Below, in pieces: positions 1 through 6,956 of a stretch of 14,671 bases of DNA; within the stretch, counting starts at the first letter, position 1; each line of letters begins with the position of its first letter. This stretch comes from Bondarzewia mesenterica. Taxonomy: Eukaryota > Basidiomycota > Agaricomycetes > Russulales > Bondarzewiaceae. The stretch covers positions 1 through 14,671 of the forward strand of contig SGPL01000710.1 in assembly GCA_004802705.1 (NCBI GenBank), in the 5' to 3' direction. Below the pieces are notes generated by a model, which had not been told where the DNA came from, made no database searches, and worked only from the letters and a program-made list of their open reading frames with translations. The translations under genes were made by a program, and so were the position numbers.

Positions 1-213
1 TAATGTCACAGTTTCATCATTGGTACGCTTGGATCGGTCTCACAGGACGAGACACGCATACATGGCCAACTTCGGCGCTGATGGATCAGATTGCGCGTGA
101 GGAGAAGCTGGCCCATATGAGGGATTTCTGGGGACTGGTCAGTTGGACCCGTTCTCTCTTTTCTTCATCTTCACGTACTTCATTACCTCCTTCCATTTCA
201 TCGGTTTACCAGT
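1..213 (+). repeat. Inverted repeat, left copy (partner 4822-5034)
   Basis: The reverse complement of 4822-5034 aligns to 1-213 without a gap. I count 31 differences in 213 positions (about 85% identity): 30 transitions and one transversion. In 25 of the 31, this copy has G or C where the partner has A or T. The repeat may continue to the left of the window. Confidence 0.9.
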
Positions 214-281
214 ACAACGCACCTCCGCCTTCTCCATCATCTGATGTGAATATTCCGTCGGTTTGGGATGATTCTGACTAG
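3..281 (+). CDS. Unidentified 92-codon reading frame, multicopy, possibly cut by the left window edge
   Basis: I do not recognise this protein. It opens with an aromatic-rich stretch (residues 4-12, FHHWYAWIG), has a charged helical middle (about 26-42), a serine-rich stretch around 52-60 and a Pro/Ser-rich tail ending in the acidic SVWDDSD. Its first 213 bases recur inverted at 4822-5034, so it belongs to a repeated and probably mobile sequence. In that second copy the frame stays open for at least 17 codons upstream of the equivalent ATG, so the ATG at position 3 may be internal and the real gene may begin left of the window. CpG content is normal, so this is the better-preserved copy. It could be a retroelement accessory or Gag-like segment, or the last exon of a host gene captured by a repeat. 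No known catalytic motif is visible. Confidence 0.35.
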   Translation: MSQFHHWYAWIGLTGRDTHTWPTSALMDQIAREEKLAHMRDFWGLVSWTRSLFSSSSRTSLPPSISSVYQYNAPPPSPSSDVNIPSVWDDSD

Positions 282-389
282 AGCATTCATTTATTATTTA
301 TTCTTCTTGTTACTGATTCACACTCTTTCATGCACTCCTCACCTGATATACATTCCCTACTCTTGTCGTTGATTGGCATTCTGCAGAAT

Positions 390-1034
390 GGACATATGTG
401 TCTACATATTATTTTTGTGATTTTTCCGATTTTTCCTTAAATCTGGTGGCAATATCAGGTCTGGCATACACCGGCGGGAACTGGAAGGTTCTGGAAACCT
501 CGTGCCTGAAGAGTAGCACATGCATCGGAATGCTGGAGAAGGATGCAGAACTTGCTGGAAACAAGAGCCGCATGCGCACATAGAATAATGGACAAATTAG
601 GCAAATGCACCGTGTGCATTTTGCTGACTCATCCGGCTCAGTGATTATCAATCTGAGGGTGGTGAAAGGTATATAAGGAGCAGGATTTCGGATTAGGAGA
701 GGGCAGTTGATAGCCAGACTAAGTCTACAGTTTAGATAGTCAAACTCATCTAGTCAGTAGGTCGTAAATCCTAGACTAGCAGGGCTTTGCTTTGTATTCA
801 GCCGTAGTGTTGCCAGTGTGCGCACCTGAATAATACGTTGTTTCAGTCACCATCGGTCAGATATTCTCACGCAGTTATTTCGCCCTCTGAGTCTTGCAGT
901 GTCGAGACTCACTCAGTTTGATATAGCAGGTAGGATTTTTGTCGAATTCGAAATCTTACATAGTTTATTCCCCAATTTGATCTGGATTTTTGTGAAAGCC
1001 AAGCTTATAAATCTCACCCATCACAGCTCACTCA
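390..1034 (+). promoter_or_regulatory. LTR-like or promoter-like non-coding stretch
   Basis: No convincing gene lies between 286 and 1034. The stretch has a TATA-like element (tatataag, 670-677) followed by gagcagg, and about 155 bases later an AATAA-type signal (829-836). TATA then poly(A) signal is the layout of a fungal LTR. A similar context (tataaaag at 3686, also followed by gagcagg) occurs elsewhere in the window. I could not find matching termini or a primer-binding site, so an LTR is inferred and not shown. A decayed host promoter is the alternative. Confidence 0.35.
601..624. other. Compact 24-base hairpin upstream of a TATA-like element
   Basis: The arms gcaaatgcac (601-610) and gtgcattttgc (614-624) are complementary apart from one bulged base, with a 3-base loop. 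It lies about 45 bases upstream of the TATA-like site at 670. It could be a protein-binding palindrome in an LTR or promoter, or chance. Confidence 0.35.
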
Positions 1035-1115
1035 GAATCCCTCATCGAACAATAGGTAAGGTCTGAGAAAGTAGGAAAATCTGATTATTTACCTAGGTCG
1101 AAAACTCATTTTCAC
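1035..1115. repeat. Inverted repeat segment next to the protease fragment (partner 5298-5375)
   Basis: Read on the minus strand, this segment continues directly from the protease reading frame and matches 5298-5375 on the plus strand. Shared blocks include cctaggta, agatttt, ctttctca, acctatt and ttcgat, in the same order with one small gap. Differences are largely C-to-T and G-to-A in the 5298 copy. A weaker plus-strand resemblance occurs near 4470-4525 (cgaacaa, aaagtaggaaa, ctagg in the same order). This looks like conserved non-coding or decayed pol sequence of one gypsy family. Confidence 0.7.
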
Positions 1116-1834
1116 CGCGACAATGTCCATGCAATTAAGGCACGTTGGCTTATGAGGTGAGCCTCAAGCTCAGTCAGCAGGTTGGCACGGAAAATGTGAA
1201 TTTCTTTATCAGAAGGCGTTGTAGTAGTACACGATTGCATAGGGGGTTTCAAAAGGTCATAAGAGGAGGAGGGAATCATGCAAGAGTGATTGACCACATC
1301 GACAACAGCACGATTATGGTGCAAAAATGGACCACCAAGAATGAGCAGAAAGCACAAGGAATCTGGAGCGACAAGGGCACAAATTGTGCGAGAAGTGAAA
1401 CAGCAGTCAGGAGACATAGGACGTATTTTGACCCAGTGGGTTGCAAGAAAAGGTAGAGGAGAAATAGACAATGCAGGATCATGTGGCGCAGATAGCGTGA
1501 AACCTAAAAGAACAGACTCAGACAAATGGTGATAGCGAATGCCAAGTGCGTGAGCAACGGACTGTCAGATCAAGATGAACTGTGATCTGTCGTCGATTAG
1601 CGCAGTTGTTAGACAAGGTTCAGATGAAGAAGCGCTCGGTAGGGAGCAATGCCAGAGAAGCAAAGGAGTGGAAAGAGGAGAGAGATCATTATGGATAATG
1701 TACTCATCTGTATCTGATTGTGGTATCTCTCCAGCAGGTGTCACGCCCCGAAATTGTTTGGAACCTATTACAATGGCATGATGCTCATAACGACAAAAAA
1801 CCAGTAAGAGCGGATCTTGAGCAAGGAGCCGCAA
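1112..1834 (-). pseudogene. Ty3/gypsy retrotransposon Gag-Pro fragment with aspartic protease, broken
   Basis: One minus-strand frame of 240 codons runs from 1834 to a stop at 1112, interrupted by a single TGA (1565-1567). Features in order are an acidic linker (SDTDEY), a conserved pre-protease stretch (STPLLLWHC), the protease active-site region ALIDDRSQF (around 1580-1600), then the second half of the fold with LILGGPFLHHNRAVVDVV and SSSYDLL. Fungal gypsy proteases read D-D/S/N-G at the active site and carry this ILG-PFL-HN-VVD signature. Here the glycine is replaced by Arg (codon AGA, 1586-1588). Both lesions fit CpG transitions: GAC-GGA to GAC-AGA, and CGA to TGA. Reverse transcriptase, RNase H and integrase are not recognisable downstream (below 1112). 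It is a truncated and inactive element, with a second more decayed copy near 5110-5375. Confidence 0.82.
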
Positions 1835-2075
1835 TCATGGGTTAATCAAAATGGGTTCCGAACGGGTAATTCCGAGGTGGTGACAAGGAAGACGGTGATC
1901 AAGAAAGAAGATCAGAAGGAAGTGAATGGCTAGATGCAGTGATTATCCAGCACTAGAGAAATGAAGACCAGAAAGGCAAGGTGCAAGGAATGGAACAGTA
2001 AAAGAAATCAGGAGAATAAGGGAGGAGATGCGCACAAGCATGGTGGCATAAAAGCCAGGCAAGCGCAGCATCCCT
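1835..2075 (-). other. Purine-rich (plus strand) flank, possible decayed Gag end
   Basis: This would encode the Gag zinc-knuckle side of the retroelement on the minus strand. I can read only short open pieces in all three minus frames and no clear CCHC knuckle. The plus strand is purine-rich here and becomes pyrimidine-rich just after about 2070, suggesting the fragment ends there. Confidence 0.3.
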
Positions 2076-2118
2076 TGTCCTCATCCTCCACATGTCCATT
2101 ATACACCCCACTCCTCCA

Positions 2119-2580
2119 ATGTCTCAATCGTTCCTACCTCTTCCTGAACCACCTCCTTCTGTCCTCTACGTCGCTCGGCCTGCTACTCCTGTCCCACGAT
2201 CTCTGCCCCCGTCTTCCTGATTTTCTGAAGAATTTTCGCTCACAGTTCATCCTCTCAGTCCTCCTTCTTCTTCAAATTCTTCAGCCCAGCCAAACCGCTG
2301 AATCCTCTCGTTTTGGCTCATATATGACTGCTTGTTCATCATCTTCCCCAACTCGACCCTAGTCGTTGAATCTTACCTACGTGCGTCTCATCTATCCACT
2401 TTTTCAGTTCAGACTCTACTCCTCTGCAATGAACAATTTGGTCTCTTCTTCGTGTACAACGAGCACGGCCCCAGTCTGCTCTGGGTGCTGGCCTCAAACC
2501 TCACCTCGCCCTTCTGGCCCACGTGTACCTTTCAACAAGTTGCGGCCTTCTTTGGTCCAGTGCATCGAGGTGTTCGTTAA
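2119..2580 (+). pseudogene. Unidentified decayed reading frame with Pro/Ser-rich N-terminus
   Basis: From an ATG at 2119 one frame runs to TAA at 2578-2580 (153 codons) with only two internal stops, both TGA (2218-2220, 2299-2301). The start is MSQSFLPLPEPPPSVL, a Pro/Ser-rich N-terminus of the kind common in fungal retroelement Gag proteins. The middle (about residues 61-115) is hydrophobic and aromatic. I recognise no domain. The plus strand is strongly pyrimidine-rich over 2080-2480, the opposite of the preceding 900 bases, so this fragment probably sits in the opposite orientation to the protease piece. The opposite strand is also partly open (around 2390-2640, charged) and could be the true coding strand. 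Confidence 0.3.
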
Positions 2581-3170
2581 GGTCGAGCAGACAAAGAGAG
2601 AGGTGAAGCTGTGAGGGAGAAAGTGCAGGAGGGCCTGTAGACTCGATAAGTGGCAATCGCATATGATCATGATCAGATCCTTATTGCCATCCTGATTGCC
2701 AGCCCCTTTCACCTCGACTTCATCGTCCTCATCTGCGATGAGGCGGATAAGCTGGGTAAGGTGCCAGGAATGGGCTAGGGGGATGCTCTGATGTATAGTA
2801 TGGTATATTTGTCTTTCTTGTTTGCTTTTCTTCTTGTTACAAATGCTGCTGATTGCCTGCTATTTTGCTATGAATTTCGCTGTTCTTGTTTTTCGTGACT
2901 CACTTCTTGAACTCCCTCGCGCTCACCAATTTGTATGCACCTTTTTGTTTCTTGATTGTCTTGTTTCATATCCTTTACAAGAAGCGTAATGATGGAAATA
3001 CCTTCTGCTTTTACCGCCGCCTCCTATCATATTGGTCTTTATATGCAGAAGTTCGCTTAGACCCCCCCCACTCAGTTGTTTCTCTTGATGTGTTCTTTTC
3101 TTGTACGATATGTTTTGGACAAAGGAACAGTATTTTGCGCCCCCTAATTATGGAAACATAAGTAAGCTGG
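2581..3170. other. No identifiable gene
   Basis: The stretch contains broken frames in all directions and an open but compositionally unconvincing plus-strand frame (2886-3161), rich in Phe, Leu and Cys. A run of eight C (around 3062-3069) and T-rich tracts are the only notable sequence. I see nothing I can assign. Confidence 0.5.
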
Positions 3171-3180
3171 CCGAAGCCAC

Positions 3181-3259
3181 AAAGTATCATACACGAATAC
3201 TTGAAGGCTGAAGCCGGTAAACTAATTCTTTTGCTTTATTTTGCCTAGTATGATACTTT
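3181..3259. repeat. 12-bp perfect inverted repeat with 55-base spacer
   Basis: aaagtatcatac (3181-3192) is the exact reverse complement of gtatgatacttt (3248-3259). Flanking gaag (3172-3175) and cttc (3264-3267) also pair, giving weak extension. This could be the ends of a roughly 95-base MITE-like element or a hairpin. No clear target-site duplication is visible. Confidence 0.55.
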
Positions 3260-3590
3260 TCGCCTTCTAATTCACAAGGTTGATACACTCTGTGTGTCCG
3301 GATTTCAAAGGCAATAAGTCCACCATCATCCATATGAAGAACTTGTAGCCAAAGAATTCGGAAAATCTGAGGTCTTGGACCAAGGAACTTAGAATTGGCT
3401 CAGTTCAAATCTAAAGACCGAGTTTATGGACTACAGAGAATGCAGACTCTCCATTCTTCCAGAGCAGTGGATACTCAGACTTGGCCTTGCACAGCCATCC
3501 CCTTGAAACCTATTACAGGTGTAATTGGTTTCAGCATAGCCATGCACAGCCTGGTGAAGCTGCAAGAGTTATACTGACTCACCTGGTGTT
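3260..3590. other. No identifiable gene
   Basis: A 60-codon plus-strand frame (3395-3577) is open but shows no domain. It carries an internal near-repeat of tgcacagcc with its flanks (about 3487 and 3543), which argues for duplicated non-coding sequence. Confidence 0.45.
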
Positions 3591-3900
3591 TCAGCCTTAT
3601 TCTCTATTCATTTTGGCTGTATGGGGCATTATTAAGGTCCCATTTGTTTGCCACTAATTGTACATACACTGCCCCCTCAGAGGTCTATAAAAGAGGGAGC
3701 AGGGACCGCTTTTTCAGGATAAACTCTTAGACTCACTCTTCTTCCATCTATCCTACCCCCTACTCTTCAGTGCCCATTTCAACTCAAGCTTTCCAAGCTT
3801 TTGTTGTCCCTTTATTTATAGTTACAAGTGCAATACAAAAGTGTCAACTGACCTTGGTATTACCTTGCTAGCTGACTCTATCTGACTGACTAGTACCTGC
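3590..3900 (+). promoter_or_regulatory. Second promoter- or LTR-like stretch
   Basis: A canonical TATA-like element (tataaaag, 3686-3693) is followed by agggagcagg and a pyrimidine-rich leader (3722-3770, cactcttcttcc and cctaccccctactctt), typical of a fungal core promoter or an LTR U3/R boundary. The TATA context resembles that at 670. No convincing gene follows on the plus strand within 800 bases, so a solo LTR or orphaned promoter is more likely than a live gene promoter. Confidence 0.4.
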
Positions 3901-3950
3901 TAGCAGCTGAATAGAATTATTCTTTGATCTCCAGCATAACGAATTCATCC

Positions 3951-4175
3951 TCAATTTAAGTCGTCTTCAATTTGCTTGTACCAGGAGTTACAAGACTTTG
4001 AGACTGAGCCTAGTGCATTCTTGTTCTTTGATATCCCACACAGGGATATTATCTCATCGTCATATTTGTGAAGTTGTCTGAAGGCACACGGCCATTCGAA
4101 ATCTTCAATATTATCCCTCAGTTTTCTGTAGAAGAATTTTCCAGACATGGAAGTGCTGCCGAAATATTCGTCCAT
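3951..4175 (-). CDS. Hypothetical small protein, 74 codons
   Basis: I recognise no family. The frame starts at an ATG with purine at -3 (ACA-ATG) and ends with a TAA-like context after an acidic IEDDLN tail. Composition is protein-like: balanced charged and aromatic residues, four cysteines, and a middle segment FRQLHKYDDEIISL. An in-frame stop (TGA) lies nine bases upstream of the ATG, so this is the longest possible start. No clear TATA element is seen upstream. It lies antisense within the LTR-like 3590-4530 region, so it may be a chance frame or an exon fragment. Confidence 0.3.
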   Translation of the reverse strand: MDEYFGSTSMSGKFFYRKLRDNIEDFEWPCAFRQLHKYDDEIISLCGISKNKNALGSVSKSCNSWYKQIEDDLN

Positions 4176-4804
4176 TGTAATTCATAATTGCTATAGATCT
4201 AGGATACGTCATTCAAGCTCAATTAAGTTGGTCAAGCCCAGTCTAGAATCCGCCAGTCAAGTTAAGATTATCATCGTCGTCATTTGAAGTTGCCTCGTAT
4301 TCGTTCGTCCAATCTTAGTCATTGTCGAGACTAGACTCGCCATTCATTATCATCATCCAGTCTTGGTCATCTGACCTACCTCATACCTACCCACACTCAC
4401 CTTCACTCATATACTCTTTGAGTATAGCTTTGTCTTATCGCTTCGGTCTAGAAAACTAAAGGCATACCCAACTCGAACAACTAGGCTTCTCTGGAAAAGT
4501 AGGAAACCCCGAGCAAGTCTAGGCATAGAAGCTATTGGTTCATTTTTAGTGTTGTTTTCCATCGCCAGACTCACTTCCAAACCACTTTGCCATGTGACAT
4601 CGTATGGTAGTGAAAGTGAGAGAGAAGAAGGCAGAATGAATAGCTATGTAGTCTACTGTCCTTTTTATGTATATGCTGTTGCTTCAACCCTGGGCCCAGC
4701 GTCCTCAATGAGAATCCATGTTATTTTGTGTATGCGTCCCATCGCGGAAGTACTCTAAGGCTGCCGCTTGATCTGGTAAGTGTATTGCTATATTCGTGTT
4801 AGTG
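4176..4804. other. No identifiable gene; possible gypsy leader resemblance
   Basis: The stretch is rich in catcatc/gactagactc motifs. The part at about 4465-4527 (cgaacaa, aaagtaggaaa, then ctagg) resembles 1045-1098 in the same orientation and may be another decayed copy of the gypsy flank. A 69-codon plus-strand frame (4549-4758) has no recognisable domain and I do not call it. Confidence 0.4.
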
Positions 4805-4820
4805 GTAAGCTTCAGCTTAC
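4805..4820. other. Perfect short palindrome at a repeat breakpoint
   Basis: gtaagct (4805-4811) and agcttac (4814-4820) are perfect complements with a 2-base centre. It ends one base before the inverted copy that begins at 4822, so it sits at a rearrangement or insertion boundary. Confidence 0.6.
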
Positions 4821-4821
4821 A

Positions 4822-5034
4822 ACTGGTGAATTGATAAAATGGAAGGAGGTAATGAAGTATGTGAAGAGGAAGAGAAGAGAGAATAGGTCCAACTGATCAG
4901 TCTCCAAAAATCCCTCATATGGGCCAGCTTCTCCTCACGTGCAATTTGATCCATCAGCGCTGAAGTCAGCTATATATGCATGTCTCATTCTGCAAGACTG
5001 ATCTAAGCATATCAACAATAAAACTGTGACATTA
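4822..5034 (-). repeat. Inverted repeat, right copy, CpG-decayed (partner 1-213)
   Basis: This is the reverse-complement copy of 1-213, gap-free. Of the 11 CpG sites in the left copy, 9 are TG, CA or TA here and 2 are kept. The frame equivalent to the 3-281 protein is broken early: after MSQFYC comes a stop. Beyond 4822 the similarity ends abruptly, next to the palindrome at 4805-4820. Confidence 0.9.
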
Positions 5035-5109
5035 TTGTCCAATAGTTTAACACAATTAAGACTATCACTAAATCACCTCTCGTTACCTCATACTCAGTCC
5101 ATGACCTCT

Positions 5110-5375
5110 CTTGCGAAAGCTCATGTGAAACCCTCCCTTATAATCTTAGACTCACAACGCTGAATGGTTGTGACTTTACCATCATTCTAATTCTGGTCAG
5201 GCAGCTCAGGTCTTGGACTAACTGCCATAATCGCTCAATCTCGAGAAAAGCACTGATAACTATGTGCGAGTTCAGGATGCATGATGATGCAGTAAAAGAT
5301 GATTTTCAACCTAGGTATAATTTAGATTTTCTTGCTTTCTCAAAATATACCTATTATTCGATATAGGATTATTTT
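5110..5375 (+). mobile_element. Decayed second copy of the gypsy protease end and flank
   Basis: Read on the plus strand, 5298-5375 closely matches the reverse complement of 1035-1115. Upstream, blocks such as gaaaccct and cacaacgc appear in the order expected from the end of the protease frame at 1112-1834. No reading frame survives. Orientation is opposite to the first copy. The upstream part (5110-5297) is a weak match and the last 78 bases a strong one. Confidence 0.55.
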
Positions 5376-5389
5376 TGGAAATTTGAGAT

Positions 5390-5631
5390 GTGTTTATTGA
5401 GCAAATATTCCTGGGCTCAAAAAATAGTAGTGGTGTAGATGGTATCTCCTTGTCAGAAGAAAATGCAACTAGAAATGAGTGCGAACTGAATTTTCAGTTC
5501 AAGAGTGTGAGTTTAGATAGCAGATTCTTCAGACTACAGAATGATGTTATATTCAGGTGTTGCAATATGAACAACACTATGACTGAATACAAGTATATCT
5601 TAAAAATACTCAGTAGCAACCCTAGGATTTA
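5390..5631 (+). pseudogene. Unidentified open fragment running into ambiguous bases
   Basis: About 80 codons are open with protein-like composition (for example FRLQNDVIFRCCNMNNTMTE) before the Ns begin at 5632. I recognise no domain and no start context. A short echo of its sequence (aa-agtagtggt-agatg) recurs near 5984-6002. It may be a decayed transposon fragment. Confidence 0.2.
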
Positions 5632-5817
5632 NGACCTAGCTNATTNCTAAAGAGAANAGATAAGAAANATGACTGGGGGAANNGTGCACGTNCTNTCTNT
5701 CTCNTNAAAAGCTCTCCTTTNATACCTTTCTGAATCNCTNCTTTGTAATCCAAGTTTCTCTCCTTCTTTTTCCTTNTAGAATATTCCTNCNTTACCATGA
5801 TGTTTCCCTGAATTTTN
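5632..5817. other. Cluster of ambiguous bases
   Basis: About twenty single Ns are scattered through this interval, and several more lie at 7985-8185. A run of four Ns is at 12105-12108. This is low-quality or collapsed-repeat sequence; frames across it cannot be trusted. Confidence 0.95.
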
Positions 5818-6165
5818 CAGAATTTTCTACCAACCTTTTGCATTTTTCTTCTATTTTTCTTCTTCCAACGTTCCAGCAAATTCTTCATCCTTCTGTGACT
5901 TTCTTTACCTTTCTGGCTCCTTCTGTACTAGATTATAAATTGTCCAAAATTCAGAATCAAAGAATGTGTTAGTCATCCTGAATAACAGTAGTGGTTCAGA
6001 TGTTTAAGGATGAGCATACAAATGAGGGGGGAAAATATTTCAAATGAAGACTTTTTAGAAATACCTGCTCGAATAAATCTCTAAAAATTTGGATAAAATC
6101 TACAACTCAGAATAAGAATGTCCTTGTCAAACTAAGCATGTAAAAGAGAGTGATGAATTGTAAAA
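5818..6165. other. Pyrimidine-rich tract then featureless sequence
   Basis: The plus strand is T/C-rich from about 5700 to 5935 (ttcttctatttttcttcttcc and similar), then turns purine-rich. No gene is supported. The T-rich tract lies beyond the 3' end of the minus-strand gene at 6170. Confidence 0.5.
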
Positions 6166-6169
6166 TGAA

Positions 6170-6772
6170 CTAGGACTTGAAGATCATAACTGCAAAAATA
6201 GTAATAATCATGAGCCAAAGAGGAATTTGTAGTCTGCTTGCCCATTCCCATATTCTCTGTCTCCGTTTCCTATCACTTTCTTCTTGTAGTATGTCAGTGA
6301 GAGTTAATACTAAACGTGTATGAGTATTTTGTTCCGTGAATCCAAAAATGGCTGAATATCGTCGAATTGGTGGAATGGCCGCCCAGCAGCTAGGCACTAC
6401 CAGCATGCTTGTTTCTCCATACTTCTCTACCTCAAACTCTACCCAAGACCTCTGATATCACTTCACCCTCAACACAGTTCCACGCAGCAAAATTTCCTCA
6501 TTAAAAATGCTTCTTTGCGCTTCGATACAAATACCGATGTCTATTAGTCGCTGTGGTTCGTCCAGAAGCTGCCAAATGCTATCCATCTCCGGATGGGCAT
6601 TTATAGTCATATATGGATTGGGGACATCAGCGACAGAGGGGGGCATGATAAGAATAGGCGTGGAAACAATGGACAATAAGCTCGCCGTGATGGGATCGTT
6701 CGAGCTTCTTGTTTCAGAAATGGAAGTGATAGAAGATGAGACATGGATTTGAATGATGGAAGAGGAAGACAT
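6170..6772 (-). pseudogene. Hypothetical tail-anchored membrane protein, 200 codons with one in-frame TGA
   Basis: One minus-strand frame spans 6772 to a stop at 6170, interrupted only by TGA at 6458-6460 (codon 105). The N-terminus is Ser/Ile-rich (1-60). Residues 60-165 look like a soluble domain (for example NEEILLRGTVLRVK before the stop and WVEFEVEKYGETS after it). A strongly basic stretch (ESDRKRRQR, about 165-173) precedes a C-terminal hydrophobic helix (PLWLMIITIFAVMIF, about 184-198) and a two-residue tail, the layout of a tail-anchored protein. I recognise no family. About 19 CpG sites survive in 603 bases, against about 1 per 600 in the right half, so it looks like host sequence under less decay. 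AAG-TGA-TAT would arise from CGA by one CpG transition. A sequencing error, or a very short in-frame intron (42 or 45 bases, poor splice sites), are alternatives. The frame's ATG lacks a purine at -3. Confidence 0.6.
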
Positions 6773-6950
6773 AAGGCTCTAGAATGAATGTGGGTTTGTG
6801 GTATAAGGAGTGAAGATAGATTTTAAGTGTTTTTATTCTAAAGCAATGAGCGATTCGCATTGCTCTTCATTCGTTAGCCGAGTTATGGCATTTCAGCTAA
6901 TTTTTCTATATGTTTATGGCCAAAACCGTATTTGGGCATGACAACGTTGT
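6773..6950 (-). promoter_or_regulatory. Putative promoter region of the 6170-6772 gene, with a hairpin
   Basis: Upstream of the ATG on the minus strand lie tataccac (about 35 bases away) and aataaaaaca (about 60 bases away), both TATA-like at best. A compact hairpin follows: agcaatgagcga (6842-6853) pairs with tcgcattgct (6855-6864) apart from a 2-base bulge, centred on 6854, about 80 bases upstream of the start. CpG is still present here (five sites between 6841 and 6955) and disappears after about 6960. Confidence 0.35.
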
Positions 6951-6956
6951 TTCACT

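Noticed and set aside
390..1115. Complete LTR with defined ends
   Set aside because: TATA and AATAA-type signals are present but I found no TG...CA ends, no direct-repeat partner of full length and no primer-binding site.
1145..1532. Plus-strand frames over the protease fragment
   Set aside because: The minus strand carries recognisable protease motifs in one frame over 240 codons; the plus frames are shadows.
2660..2765. Plus-strand translation with ILIASP followed by DFIVLICDEADKL, resembling DEAD-box helicase motifs
   Set aside because: The spacing between the two motifs is far too short, no other helicase motif is present and the opposite strand reads an equally plausible acidic stretch. 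It is most likely coincidence.
6458..6460. TGA read as selenocysteine or programmed readthrough
   Set aside because: Fungi generally lack selenocysteine machinery and the following TAT is not the usual CTA readthrough context; CGA-to-TGA decay or error is simpler.
6507..6752. 81-codon plus-strand frame
   Set aside because: It is the antisense shadow of the better-supported minus-strand frame 6170-6772.
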